Origin: UBA8437 sp003445035
Lineage (GTDB): Bacteria > Planctomycetota > Planctomycetia > Planctomycetales > Planctomycetaceae
Direction: 5' to 3'
DNA: 7,042 nt
NCBI GenBank assembly: GCA_937901285.1
Contig: CALCHI010000260.1
Coordinates: 1 to 7,042 of the forward strand
This document shows, one piece after another, positions 1 through 4,878 of the stretch. Both the position numbers and the translations under genes were made by a program. Below the pieces are notes generated by a model. That model saw nothing but the letters and a program-made list of their open reading frames with translations. It was not told the DNA's origin and searched no databases. The number at the start of each line of letters is the position of its first letter. Position 1 is the stretch's first letter.

Positions 1-70
1 AAACCTGCTGAACCGAAACCTGCTGAACCGAAACCTGCTGAACCGAAACCTGCTGAACCGAAACCTGCTG
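1..70 (+). repeat. 15-bp tandem repeat encoding KPAEP
   Basis: Four perfect 15-bp units (AAACCTGCTGAACCG) run from 1 to 60, followed by the first 10 bases of a fifth unit at 61-70. The unit is in frame and encodes Lys-Pro-Ala-Glu-Pro. The array continues to the left edge of the window, so the true copy number is not visible. Identity at the nucleotide level, including third positions, points to recent expansion by slippage or unequal recombination. Confidence 0.95.
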
Positions 71-387
71 CCGCACCACCACGGTCAGCTCGTGAGATTG
101 CTCGAGCCCTGGATCTTCCGATCCTCCGTTATGTCCACAAGGAGCCTGTCGCGGTCTTGCTGGTTCTCGGCGAGGTGGCACAGATGTCAGGTGTTGAGGT
201 GCGGTTGGTCGATGGTCTGGCCGGTGACCCGCGGTTGGCGAAAACGGTTCGACTGGAGCTCGACAGGACCACCGTCGGTGGGATTCTGGATGCGGCTCTG
301 GAGATGATCGGATTGACCCGCCGGGTGCACGACGGTTTTGTTCAGATCGAGCCGTCGGTGAAGGGAGTCGAGCCCCGTGGATCTTGA
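1..387 (+). CDS. C-terminal part of an STN/secretin-N-like domain protein with a KPAEP-repeat linker (5' end outside window)
   Basis: Frame 1 is open from the first base to a TGA at 385-387, so the window begins inside this gene and 128 residues are visible. Residues 1-23 are a low-complexity linker of KPAEP repeats. From about residue 36 to 118 there is a compact alpha/beta stretch: ALDLPILRY, a helix around VLGEVAQMSGVEV (56-67), a strand KTVRLELD (81-88), then GGILDAALEMIGLTRRV followed by HDGFVQIEP. This order resembles the STN/secretin N-terminal fold (helix, SGV, strand, helix ending in GL, then DG-hydrophobic strand). That match is by eye only and the exact function is unknown. Pro/Lys/Glu linkers of this kind often occur in envelope proteins, so an envelope location is an inference. 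The stop codon overlaps the next gene by 11 bp, suggesting co-transcription. Confidence 0.7.
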   Translation, partial: KPAEPKPAEPKPAEPKPAEPKPAAAPPRSAREIARALDLPILRYVHKEPVAVLLVLGEVAQMSGVEVRLVDGLAGDPRLAKTVRLELDRTTVGGILDAALEMIGLTRRVHDGFVQIEPSVKGVEPRGS

Positions 388-685
388 TGACACGATCTGT
401 TACTGCTTCCACGTCCCGAAGCGGAAGATCGTCAACTTCATTCGCATCACCAGTCCACGGCGGGCAAGCCAGATCAGCGAGTGTGGCGGAGCCGGCACCG
501 GGTGTGGCTGGTGCGTTCCCTTCCTGAAAAAGTTCTTCGCCGAGGGGGTGGGCGAGGGGGTCGAGGGGGCGGCCAGCGAGGAGTTGACGCCGGAGGATTA
601 CGCCAGGCAGCGCGGGGAGTACATCAACGAGGGAGGCGGGACACCTCCGGCCGGTGCGATTCCTCCGCCTCGTTCAGTCGACTGA
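377..685 (+). CDS. Bfd-like (2Fe-2S)-binding protein
   Basis: A 102-residue protein starting at a GTG inside the end of the upstream gene. Cysteines at C8-x-C10 and C43-x2-C46 match the four-Cys cluster-binding pattern of bacterioferritin-associated ferredoxin (BFD-like domain, CxC about 32 residues before CxxC), with TGCGWC in place of the NQCGKC of E. coli Bfd. An extra Cys, C36, lies in the ECGGAG segment. The BFD domain fills residues 1-55; the remaining roughly 47 residues are an acidic, Gly/Pro-rich tail not found in the 64-residue E. coli Bfd. Such domains bind a [2Fe-2S] cluster and serve in iron release from bacterioferritin or as electron-transfer or regulatory modules; which applies here cannot be told, and no bacterioferritin gene is in the window. 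The 11-bp overlap suggests translational coupling. It converges on hsp20 with only 18 bp between the stop codons. Confidence 0.85.
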   Translation: MDLDDTICYCFHVPKRKIVNFIRITSPRRASQISECGGAGTGCGWCVPFLKKFFAEGVGEGVEGAASEELTPEDYARQRGEYINEGGGTPPAGAIPPPRSVD

Positions 686-703
686 CGGCCTGTCGGCTAT
701 CAA

Positions 704-1120
704 CTATTCGGCGTTGACCTGGATCCGGCGAGGCTCGGCCTGTGCCGCTCGCGGCAATTCGACCTCGAGCACTCCGTGCGAGAGGCGGGCGGTGATCCGG
801 TCGTAATCGACTTCGTCGCTGAGAATGAACGAACGCAGAAAGTCACCAACTTCGAATTCGCGATGCAGCGCGACCGCATCCTCGGGCAGCAGGGTCTCGA
901 CGCGACCGAACAGCGTCAGGCGATTGTCCTGGATCTGCAACTCGAGTGATTCGAGTGACACGCCGGGGAGATCGGCTCGCAGGACCAGGCCATCGGCCGT
1001 TTCAAAGATGTCAATCGGTGGCGTGAAGACAAATCGGTCAGACGCGGCCGATGTCGAGTCTTCGATGCGGTGAGCCATCACCAGGTCTTGCGACGGTTCG
1101 ATGGGGGGGTCTGTGGACAT
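704..1120 (-). CDS. Hsp20/alpha-crystallin family small heat-shock protein (second gene of pair)
   Basis: ATP-independent holdase that binds unfolding proteins in the cytoplasm. With the ATG at 1118-1120 the product is 138 residues. An alpha-crystallin domain runs from about residue 32 (FTPPIDIFE) to 130, with the typical ADLPGVSLESLEL (49-61) and the closing strand pair RLSHGVLEVELPRA (112-125). A C-terminal I-x-V motif (IQV, 133-135) can dock into neighbouring subunits. The frame extends upstream to a TTG at 1151-1153 that abuts the stop of hsp20 A, giving 149 residues; I prefer the ATG because a GGCGGA lies 7 nt before it and the TTG has no ribosome-binding site. An internal ATG (MAHRIED) is a third option. 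It lies 33 bp after hsp20 A on the same strand, presumably one operon. A run of seven C bases (coding strand) lies just after the start. Confidence 0.9.
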   Translation of the reverse strand: MSTDPPIEPSQDLVMAHRIEDSTSAASDRFVFTPPIDIFETADGLVLRADLPGVSLESLELQIQDNRLTLFGRVETLLPEDAVALHREFEVGDFLRSFILSDEVDYDRITARLSHGVLEVELPRAAQAEPRRIQVNAE

Positions 1121-1153
1121 CGTCAAGTCCGCCGGTGTGATCAGGGGCGACAA

Positions 1154-1594
1154 TCATTCACTGGTGATGGGAATCTGCCTCGGCTCTTCCTGTGGGGCCT
1201 TGGGCAGCCGGACGACCAGGACCCCGTTGTGAAAGTCGGCCGAGAGTTCGTCTTCCTGGATCCGTTCGGGAAGCGGCAGGGACCGTTTCCAGGGGCCGCG
1301 GGGTCGTTCTTGACGACGAAAACGATCCTCGGGAATCTCGCTCTCGTCACGTCGCTGTCCGGACATTGTCAGGACGCCGTTGGCAATGGTCAGATCCAGG
1401 TCCTCGGGTGCCGTCGACGGCAACTCGGAAGTCAGGATGTACTCGTTAGCCGATTCGTGGAGATTCACCGCCGGATACTGTCGACCGGTCCGTACACCGT
1501 GGAACGTCAGGTTGACGCCCTGCAGAAGACGATCCACTTCGCGCTCCAGATCACGGAGCGGATCCCAACTCTGTCCCAAACGGAAGACCGCCAT
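1154..1594 (-). CDS. Hsp20/alpha-crystallin family small heat-shock protein (first gene of pair)
   Basis: A 146-residue sHSP holdase. A short N-terminal helix with an amphipathic SWDPLRDLEREVDRLLQG stretch (9-26) precedes an alpha-crystallin domain at about 40-138. The domain contains AVNLHESANEYILTSELP and the hallmark DFHNGVLVVRLPKA (120-133). The C-terminal I-x-I motif is IPI (141-143). The ATG at 1592-1594 was chosen because AGGA lies 8 nt upstream (CCAGGACACCCACG before ATG) and because the family begins with MAVFR; the open frame extends 50 codons further upstream, but that extension has no family character. It is first in a two-gene operon with the Hsp20 at 704-1120. The two proteins differ strongly in sequence, so the duplication is old and the two may form hetero-oligomers (inference). 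Confidence 0.93.
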   Translation of the reverse strand: MAVFRLGQSWDPLRDLEREVDRLLQGVNLTFHGVRTGRQYPAVNLHESANEYILTSELPSTAPEDLDLTIANGVLTMSGQRRDESEIPEDRFRRQERPRGPWKRSLPLPERIQEDELSADFHNGVLVVRLPKAPQEEPRQIPITSE

Positions 1595-1727
1595 CGTGGG
1601 TGTCCTGGAAAAACCTGCTGAATTCCGGAAACAATGTGGCTTGGTCCGCTCACCCTGAACACGTCGTGTTGCCGACCACTCCGGAAACTGCAAAGCGTGT
1701 TCCGAAGCAGTCTGGCGAAGCGTCGGA

Positions 1728-1743
1728 TGACGAACCATCGTCA
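1728..1743 (-). other. Stem-loop at the predicted 5' end of the hsp20 transcript
   Basis: A perfect 6-bp inverted repeat, TGACGA-ACCA-TCGTCA on the plus strand, lies just downstream of the predicted hsp20 -10 box, so it would fold at the extreme 5' end of the transcript. Hairpins at 5' ends can stabilise mRNA. The structure is seen in the sequence; the role is inference. Confidence 0.35.
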
Positions 1744-1771
1744 CAAGTCATTGTAAATATCCGGCTTGTGA
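1741..1771. promoter_or_regulatory. Inverted repeat TCACAAG-N17-CTTGTGA over the hsp20 promoter (candidate operator)
   Basis: TCACAAG at 1741-1747 and CTTGTGA at 1765-1771 are perfect reverse complements centred on the -10/spacer region of the candidate hsp20 promoter. A further TTGTGA lies at 1785-1790, just upstream of the -35. Binding of a dimeric regulator is an inference; no regulator gene is in the window. Confidence 0.35.
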
Positions 1772-1777
1772 TGTGAA
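1750..1777 (-). promoter_or_regulatory. Candidate sigma70-type promoter of the hsp20 pair
   Basis: Read on the minus strand there is TTCACA (1777-1772, 5/6 to TTGACA), a 16-bp spacer and TACAAT (1755-1750, 5/6 to TATAAT). Transcription would start near 1743 and leave a leader of about 150 nt before the ATG at 1594. No CIRCE element is visible. A 7-bp inverted repeat overlies this promoter and is listed separately. Confidence 0.55.
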
Positions 1778-1816
1778 CCTCGCATTGTGACAGATTGCCG
1801 GGACTGAGCTCTGACA

Positions 1817-1873
1817 CCGGTTTTGACATGCCGTTGCCGACAAACGGACCGGCGTGTGCTGCCAGAATGGCAG
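1817..1873. other. Nested and adjacent inverted repeats upstream of coaD (possible structured RNA or regulatory element)
   Basis: An outer stem CCGGT (1817-1821) / ACCGG (1848-1852) encloses an inner stem CCGTT (1831-1835) / AACGG (1843-1847). The 3' arms are directly adjacent, giving one bulged hairpin. Eleven bases on is a tight perfect hairpin, CTGCCA-GAA-TGGCAG (1859-1873). There is no following T run, so it does not look like an intrinsic terminator. A TTGACA at 1823-1828 sits in the bulge but has no matching -10. Function unknown. Confidence 0.35.
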
Positions 1874-1970
1874 GTGTGGTCAGGAATCCGCTCAGCCTCG
1901 TGGCGGGGGCCCACTGGTCGCTATGCTGTAGAGACAGCCACCGGGAGCTGGGGAGAATTGGGGTGAGGCC

Positions 1971-2483
1971 ATGAGTGAAACACTCAACGCACGACACGCC
2001 GTCTATGTCGGCAGTTTTGATCCGCCGACTCTCGGGCACCGGGACATCATTTCTCGCGGGGCCGGTCTGTTCCGGCATGTGACGGTTGGCATCGGAATCA
2101 ATCCGGACAAGTCGCCGTTGTTTTCTTCCGTCGAGCGTCTGAACCTGTTGCGGGAGATCGTGGCACCGCTGGAGAACGTCGCGGTGGAGTGTTTCGAGGG
2201 GCTGGCGGTCGATTTCGTTCGGCAGTGCGGTGCCTCGGTGATGCTACGTGGCATGCGGACTCTGACGGACATTGAGTCTGAGTTCACGCTGACCTTGGCC
2301 AATCGCAGCCTGGCTCCGGATATCGAGACGGTGTTCCTGATGGCCAGCGAGCAGTACACGTCGGTGTCGAGCAGTCTGATCAAGCAGATCGCCGGGATGG
2401 GTCGAGAGGGATCGCTGAATCAACTGGCCGAGTTTGTGCCCGAGTCGGTGATCGATCCGCTACTGGCGAAGTTCCGGGAGTGA
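1971..2483 (+). CDS. coaD: Pantetheine-phosphate adenylyltransferase
   Basis: Catalyses ATP + 4'-phosphopantetheine to dephospho-CoA + diphosphate, the penultimate step of coenzyme A synthesis, in the cytoplasm. The 170-residue product is close to the 159 residues of E. coli CoaD. The nucleotidyltransferase signature GSFDPPTLGH is at 14-23, including the T/HxGH-type histidine. Further family blocks are VDFVRQCGA (80-88), the RGMRTLTDIESEF block (93-105), NRSLAP (111-116), VFLMASEQY (121-129) and SVSSSLIKQI (131-140). A C-terminal FVPESV (155-160) ends the core. The ATG at 1971 follows a GGGGTGAGG stretch only 2-3 nt upstream, a poor Shine-Dalgarno, but no other start fits the family N-terminus. 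The downstream redox gene is 87 bp away and appears to have its own promoter. Confidence 0.96.
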   Translation: MSETLNARHAVYVGSFDPPTLGHRDIISRGAGLFRHVTVGIGINPDKSPLFSSVERLNLLREIVAPLENVAVECFEGLAVDFVRQCGASVMLRGMRTLTDIESEFTLTLANRSLAPDIETVFLMASEQYTSVSSSLIKQIAGMGREGSLNQLAEFVPESVIDPLLAKFRE

Positions 2484-2486
2484 GAC

Positions 2487-2516
2487 TGCCGGAGGGGGCA
2501 CTTGCCAACCCCGGCA
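2487..2516 (+). other. Hairpin TGCCGG...CCGGCA after coaD
   Basis: TGCCGG (2487-2492) and CCGGCA (2511-2516) are perfect complements, extended by two G-C pairs across a single bulged A. It begins 4 nt after the coaD stop. There is no T run, so it could be a factor-dependent terminator or mRNA-end stabiliser rather than a classical terminator. Confidence 0.3.
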
Positions 2517-2530
2517 TCAGCCGATCTACT
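2502..2530 (+). promoter_or_regulatory. Possible promoter of the thioredoxin-like gene
   Basis: TTGCCA (2502-2507, 5/6 to TTGACA), a 17-bp spacer and TCTACT (2525-2530, 4/6 to TATAAT). A start near 2537 would leave a leader of about 34 nt before the ATG at 2571. The -10 is weak, so read-through from coaD remains possible. Confidence 0.33.
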
Positions 2531-2570
2531 AGCCGACACGTCCCGCACGCTCATCCAGGAGACACATCTC

Positions 2571-3164
2571 ATGGTCAAGACCGCCTCGACAATGCTCGAA
2601 CTGGGCACATCTGCCCCCGGGTTCACTCTGCCTGACACCACGGGGGCCTCGGTCAGCCTGTCGGATTACGGAGATGCTCCGGCGTTGGTGGTGGCATTCA
2701 TCTGCAACCATTGCCCGTTCGTGGTGCATATCCGCGAAGCGTTGGCCGAGTTCGGTCGAGAGTACCAGGAGCGGGGCGTTGCGATCGTCGCGATCAACTC
2801 CAACGACGTCGCAAGTCACCCGGACGACAGTCCCGAGAAGATGGCTGAAGAACTCGCCTCGGCCGGGTACACCTTTACCTATCTCTACGATGAGTCTCAA
2901 TCGGTGGCCCAGGCCTACCGGGCTGCGTGCACGCCGGACTTCTTCGTCTTCGACGGAGACCAGCGTCTGGTCTATCGTGGCCAGTTCGACGAAAGCCGTC
3001 CGGAGAGTGGGATTCCGGTGACGGGGGCGGACCTGAGATCCGCCTGTGATGCGGTGCTCTCGGGCCAGGCTGTTGTCGAGGAACAACGGCCAAGCCTGGG
3101 ATGCAACATCAAATGGCGTGAAGGAAATTCTCCGGCGTACTTCACCGGTGAACCGGCCGTCTAG
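2571..3164 (+). CDS. Thioredoxin-family (PRX-like1 / AhpC-TSA fold) protein with CNHC motif
   Basis: A 197-residue thioredoxin-fold protein. Residues 8-37 carry the LGTSAPGFTLPDTTG start typical of redoxins. The redox motif is C45-N-H-C48 in FICNHCPFV. The helix VAQAYRAAC120TP supplies the cis-Pro loop, and GC178NIKW near the C-terminus is a further block I associate with this family. There is no N-terminal signal peptide, so it is probably cytoplasmic. The family is usually annotated only as thioredoxin family or redoxin protein; disulfide reductase or peroxidase activity is likely but the substrate is unknown. The ATG at 2571 is chosen because AGGAGA lies 8 nt upstream; a TTG at 2502 would add 23 residues without family character. 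It converges with mcsB, the stop codons being only 8 bp apart. Confidence 0.9.
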   Translation: MVKTASTMLELGTSAPGFTLPDTTGASVSLSDYGDAPALVVAFICNHCPFVVHIREALAEFGREYQERGVAIVAINSNDVASHPDDSPEKMAEELASAGYTFTYLYDESQSVAQAYRAACTPDFFVFDGDQRLVYRGQFDESRPESGIPVTGADLRSACDAVLSGQAVVEEQRPSLGCNIKWREGNSPAYFTGEPAV

Positions 3165-3170
3165 CCGGCC
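3153..3170. terminator. Possible shared hairpin between convergent genes
   Basis: CCGGC (3153-3157) / GCCGG (3164-3168), or in the alternative register GGCCG (3155-3159) / CGGCC (3166-3170), forms a GC-rich hairpin across the thioredoxin-like stop codon and the 8-bp gap to mcsB. No T run flanks it on either strand, so a bidirectional terminator role is uncertain. Confidence 0.3.
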
Positions 3171-3172
3171 CT

Positions 3173-4240
3173 TCAGTTCTGCTCACCCCGCCGTTCGGCC
3201 AGTCGCCGCCTGAGGAACGTGGCGCGTGCCTCGTTTCGCTCACGCACCTCCAGTTCGCTGTTGTAAAACTTCTGGAGGTGGGCCGGCTGGGTGTGGATCA
3301 GCAGTTCGTTGACGGCCGGGATCCCGAGGTCGTCGATCAATTCCAGATTGATGCCCATTCTCACGCTCGAGAGACGCTGCATGGTTTCTTCGGAGCTGAT
3401 TGTCTGGGCGGTTTGCAGGATTCCGTAGGCCCGGGAGACCTGGTCGTGGAGTTCTCGCCGGTTCTTCCGTACCAGTTCGTCCCGCACTTTCCGTTCGTAC
3501 TTGATGATGTTGGGGATCACATCCTTGAGCCCGTCGATGAGTTGCTGTTCGCTTTTGCCGAGCGTGATCTGGTTGGAGATCTGGTAGAAGTCGCCCATGG
3601 CCTGGCTGCCTTCCCCGTAAAGTCCGCGGACGGCCAGGTTGATCTTGTGCAGCGCGTTGAAAGCCTTGTTGATCTCCTTGGTCAGCACCAGCGCGGGCAG
3701 GTGCAGCATCACGCTGACGCGGATGCCGGTGCCGACGTTGGTCGGACAGGCGGTCAGGTAGCCGAGCCGTTCGTTGAAGGCGAATGTGAGTGTCTCGTCG
3801 AGCTGGTTGTCGATTTGTTGAATCAGGTCCCAACAACCGTCCAGTGACAGGCCACTCTGGAGGACCTGGATCCGGAGGTGGTCCTCCTCGTTGATCATCA
3901 GGCTGACATGCTCCTCGTCGCTGATTGCCACGCCGCGGGACCCGTGGCTGTCGGCGTGTTCGCGGCTGATCAGTTGCCGTTCCACCAGGAACTGTCGGTC
4001 GATTTGTTCGAGTTCAGCGACATCGAGGTAGTTGAAGCGGGGCGAGGTGGGCAGGTCCATCACCTGGCTCTTCAGCAGCGTCGCGATTTCGTCTCTGAGA
4101 TCGTCATCGGCCCGGCTGATGAAGGGAAACCGTGCCAGGTTTCGTGCCAACCGGATGCGACTGGAAACGACGATATCGGCGTCGGGGCCAGTGCCCCTGA
4201 GCCACGAGCCGCTGATGTGGGTCAGGCTGTCGAGGTCCAC
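3173..4240 (-). CDS. mcsB: Protein-arginine kinase McsB
   Basis: ATP:protein-arginine phosphotransferase of the phosphagen-kinase fold; in Firmicutes it phosphorylates arginines and so marks proteins for ClpCP. The 355-residue product compares with 363 in B. subtilis. Visible blocks: SSRIRLARN (26-34, ATP-phosphate binding), LMINEEDHLRIQ (114-125, the NEED-type substrate loop), GYLTACPTNVGTGIR (160-174) with active-site Cys165, RGLYGEGSQAMGDFYQISNQ (205-224) and ITLGKSEQQ (225-233). The C-terminal phosphoarginine-sensing motif RDxxRA appears as RNEARA (335-340), that is Asp replaced by Asn. The GTG at 4238-4240 is chosen because VDLDSLTHISGSWLRGTGPDADIV aligns with the family N-terminus (residues 1-24); the frame is open 106 codons further upstream, but that stretch lies across mcsA and has no kinase character. 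mcsA ends 59 bp upstream, making an mcsA-mcsB operon. No ctsR or clpC is in the window. Confidence 0.94.
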   Translation of the reverse strand: MDLDSLTHISGSWLRGTGPDADIVVSSRIRLARNLARFPFISRADDDLRDEIATLLKSQVMDLPTSPRFNYLDVAELEQIDRQFLVERQLISREHADSHGSRGVAISDEEHVSLMINEEDHLRIQVLQSGLSLDGCWDLIQQIDNQLDETLTFAFNERLGYLTACPTNVGTGIRVSVMLHLPALVLTKEINKAFNALHKINLAVRGLYGEGSQAMGDFYQISNQITLGKSEQQLIDGLKDVIPNIIKYERKVRDELVRKNRRELHDQVSRAYGILQTAQTISSEETMQRLSSVRMGINLELIDDLGIPAVNELLIHTQPAHLQKFYNSELEVRERNEARATFLRRRLAERRGEQN

Positions 4241-4273
4241 GACAAGGATCCAGTGTGTGGCCCGGTTCGATTC

Positions 4274-4299
4274 GGGCGGGAGAGGGGAAGGGGCGAGGG
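4274..4299 (+). other. G-quadruplex-type motif in the mcsA-mcsB spacer
   Basis: Five G runs (3, 3, 4, 4 and 3 bases) separated by loops of 1, 3, 2 and 3 bases lie on the plus strand, which is the template strand for mcsAB. It fills nearly half of the 59-bp spacer and ends one base before the mcsA stop codon. The mRNA carries the C-rich complement. The fit to the G3N1-7 pattern is direct; any effect on transcription is inference. Confidence 0.6.
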
Positions 4300-4836
4300 T
4301 CAATCGGTCGTTTCGTTGTCGGTGAGTCCAAGTTCGGTTTCGAGCGAGACAATCGAGTCTCGTAGTTGTGCGGCCGACTCGTACTCCTCGGCTGCCACCG
4401 CCTGCTGCAGTTCCTTGCGGAGACGGATCAGTTCGTATTGGCGTTGACTGGAATCGGCTGCCCGTGTCGGCAGCTTGCCGCAATGCTGTGTTTCGCCGTG
4501 GATGTTTTCCAAAAGCGGAAGCAGTTCGTTCTCGAATTCGGTGTAATCGTGTGGACAACCGAGTCGACCCTGGCTGCGAAACTCGCGGAAACTGATGCCG
4601 CAGTTGGGGCAGGCGGTCTGGTCGAGTTCCTCGAGCGTCTGGTCACCGGAGAGCTCGATGGCAATCTCCGGCGAGGAGTCCGGCGTTTCGGGGTCTTCGG
4701 GGTCTTCGGGGTCTTCCGAGAAGTCGAGATACTCCTGGTAACACGTTTCGCAAAGATGCAGTTCGTGCACCCCACCCTCGCGCATCTCGGTGATGTGCAG
4801 CGTGGCCGGCTTCGAGCAACGGCGGCATTTCTTCAT
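4300..4836 (-). CDS. mcsA: McsA-like zinc-finger, UVR-motif protein (activator of McsB)
   Basis: McsA binds zinc and activates the arginine kinase McsB in Firmicutes. The 178-residue product has two Cys clusters: C4-x2-C7 with C29-x2-C32, and C76-PN-C79 with a GRLGC94PHDY block. In this second block a His/Asp replaces the CxxC of Bacillus McsA, so the second site may use His96. A further C119 lies in QHCGK. Residues 40-52 are an acidic linker with three EDP repeats. The C-terminal UVR motif (YELIRLRKELQQAVAAEEYE, 134-153, continuing SAAQLRDSI) is the UvrB/UvrC-type helical hairpin. The ATG at 4834-4836 (MKKCRRC) matches the family start; an ATG at 4873-4875 would add 13 residues. Neither has a clear Shine-Dalgarno. 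It is the first gene of an operon with mcsB and is divergent from trpE. Confidence 0.88.
   Translation of the reverse strand: MKKCRRCSKPATLHITEMREGGVHELHLCETCYQEYLDFSEDPEDPEDPETPDSSPEIAIELSGDQTLEELDQTACPNCGISFREFRSQGRLGCPHDYTEFENELLPLLENIHGETQHCGKLPTRAADSSQRQYELIRLRKELQQAVAAEEYESAAQLRDSIVSLETELGLTDNETTD
4690..4716 (-). repeat. 9-bp tandem repeat encoding EDP in the mcsA linker
   Basis: Three perfect copies of GGGGTCTTC on the plus strand encode Glu-Asp-Pro three times in the acidic linker between the two Cys clusters of McsA. It is in frame, so copy-number change would only alter linker length. Confidence 0.9.
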
Positions 4837-4878
4837 TCGACCGATGGCCGGGCGATTGGCGGTGGGAAAACCCATCAA

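Larger units (their letters stand above)
1595..1970. other. 376-bp divergent intergenic region between hsp20 and coaD
   Basis: No convincing gene lies here. It holds the hsp20 leader (to about 1743), the hsp20 promoter and palindromes, and the coaD upstream region. Within the leader there are two copies of TCCGGAAAC (1624-1632 and 1680-1688) and a 13-bp palindrome AACACG-T-CGTGTT (1658-1670). Between 1817 and 1873 there are nested inverted repeats, listed separately. For coaD the best -10-like hexamer is TATGCT (1922-1927), without a matching -35, so its promoter is not fixed. Confidence 0.6.

Noticed and set aside
1..70. CRISPR-like repeat array
   Set aside because: Units are contiguous without spacers and encode an in-frame KPAEP linker.
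1070..1621. 183-codon plus-strand frame opposite the hsp20 genes
   Set aside because: Shadow of the two Hsp20 reading frames; no domain recognised.
1611..1622. 12-bp match (AAACCTGCTGAA) to the 15-bp repeat at 1-70
   Set aside because: Single short match in a different context (hsp20 leader), not in tandem; likely chance.
1823..1828. Perfect TTGACA as a -35 for coaD
   Set aside because: No -10-like hexamer 15-19 bp downstream.
1650..2078. 142-codon minus-strand frame across the hsp20-coaD gap
   Set aside because: It overlaps the start of coaD and the hsp20 promoter, has no family features and no ribosome-binding site that I can see.
4241..4558. 106-codon N-terminal extension of mcsB
   Set aside because: It runs through the 3' end of mcsA in another frame, is Arg/Thr/Pro-rich with no kinase similarity, and the family N-terminus starts at the GTG at 4240.
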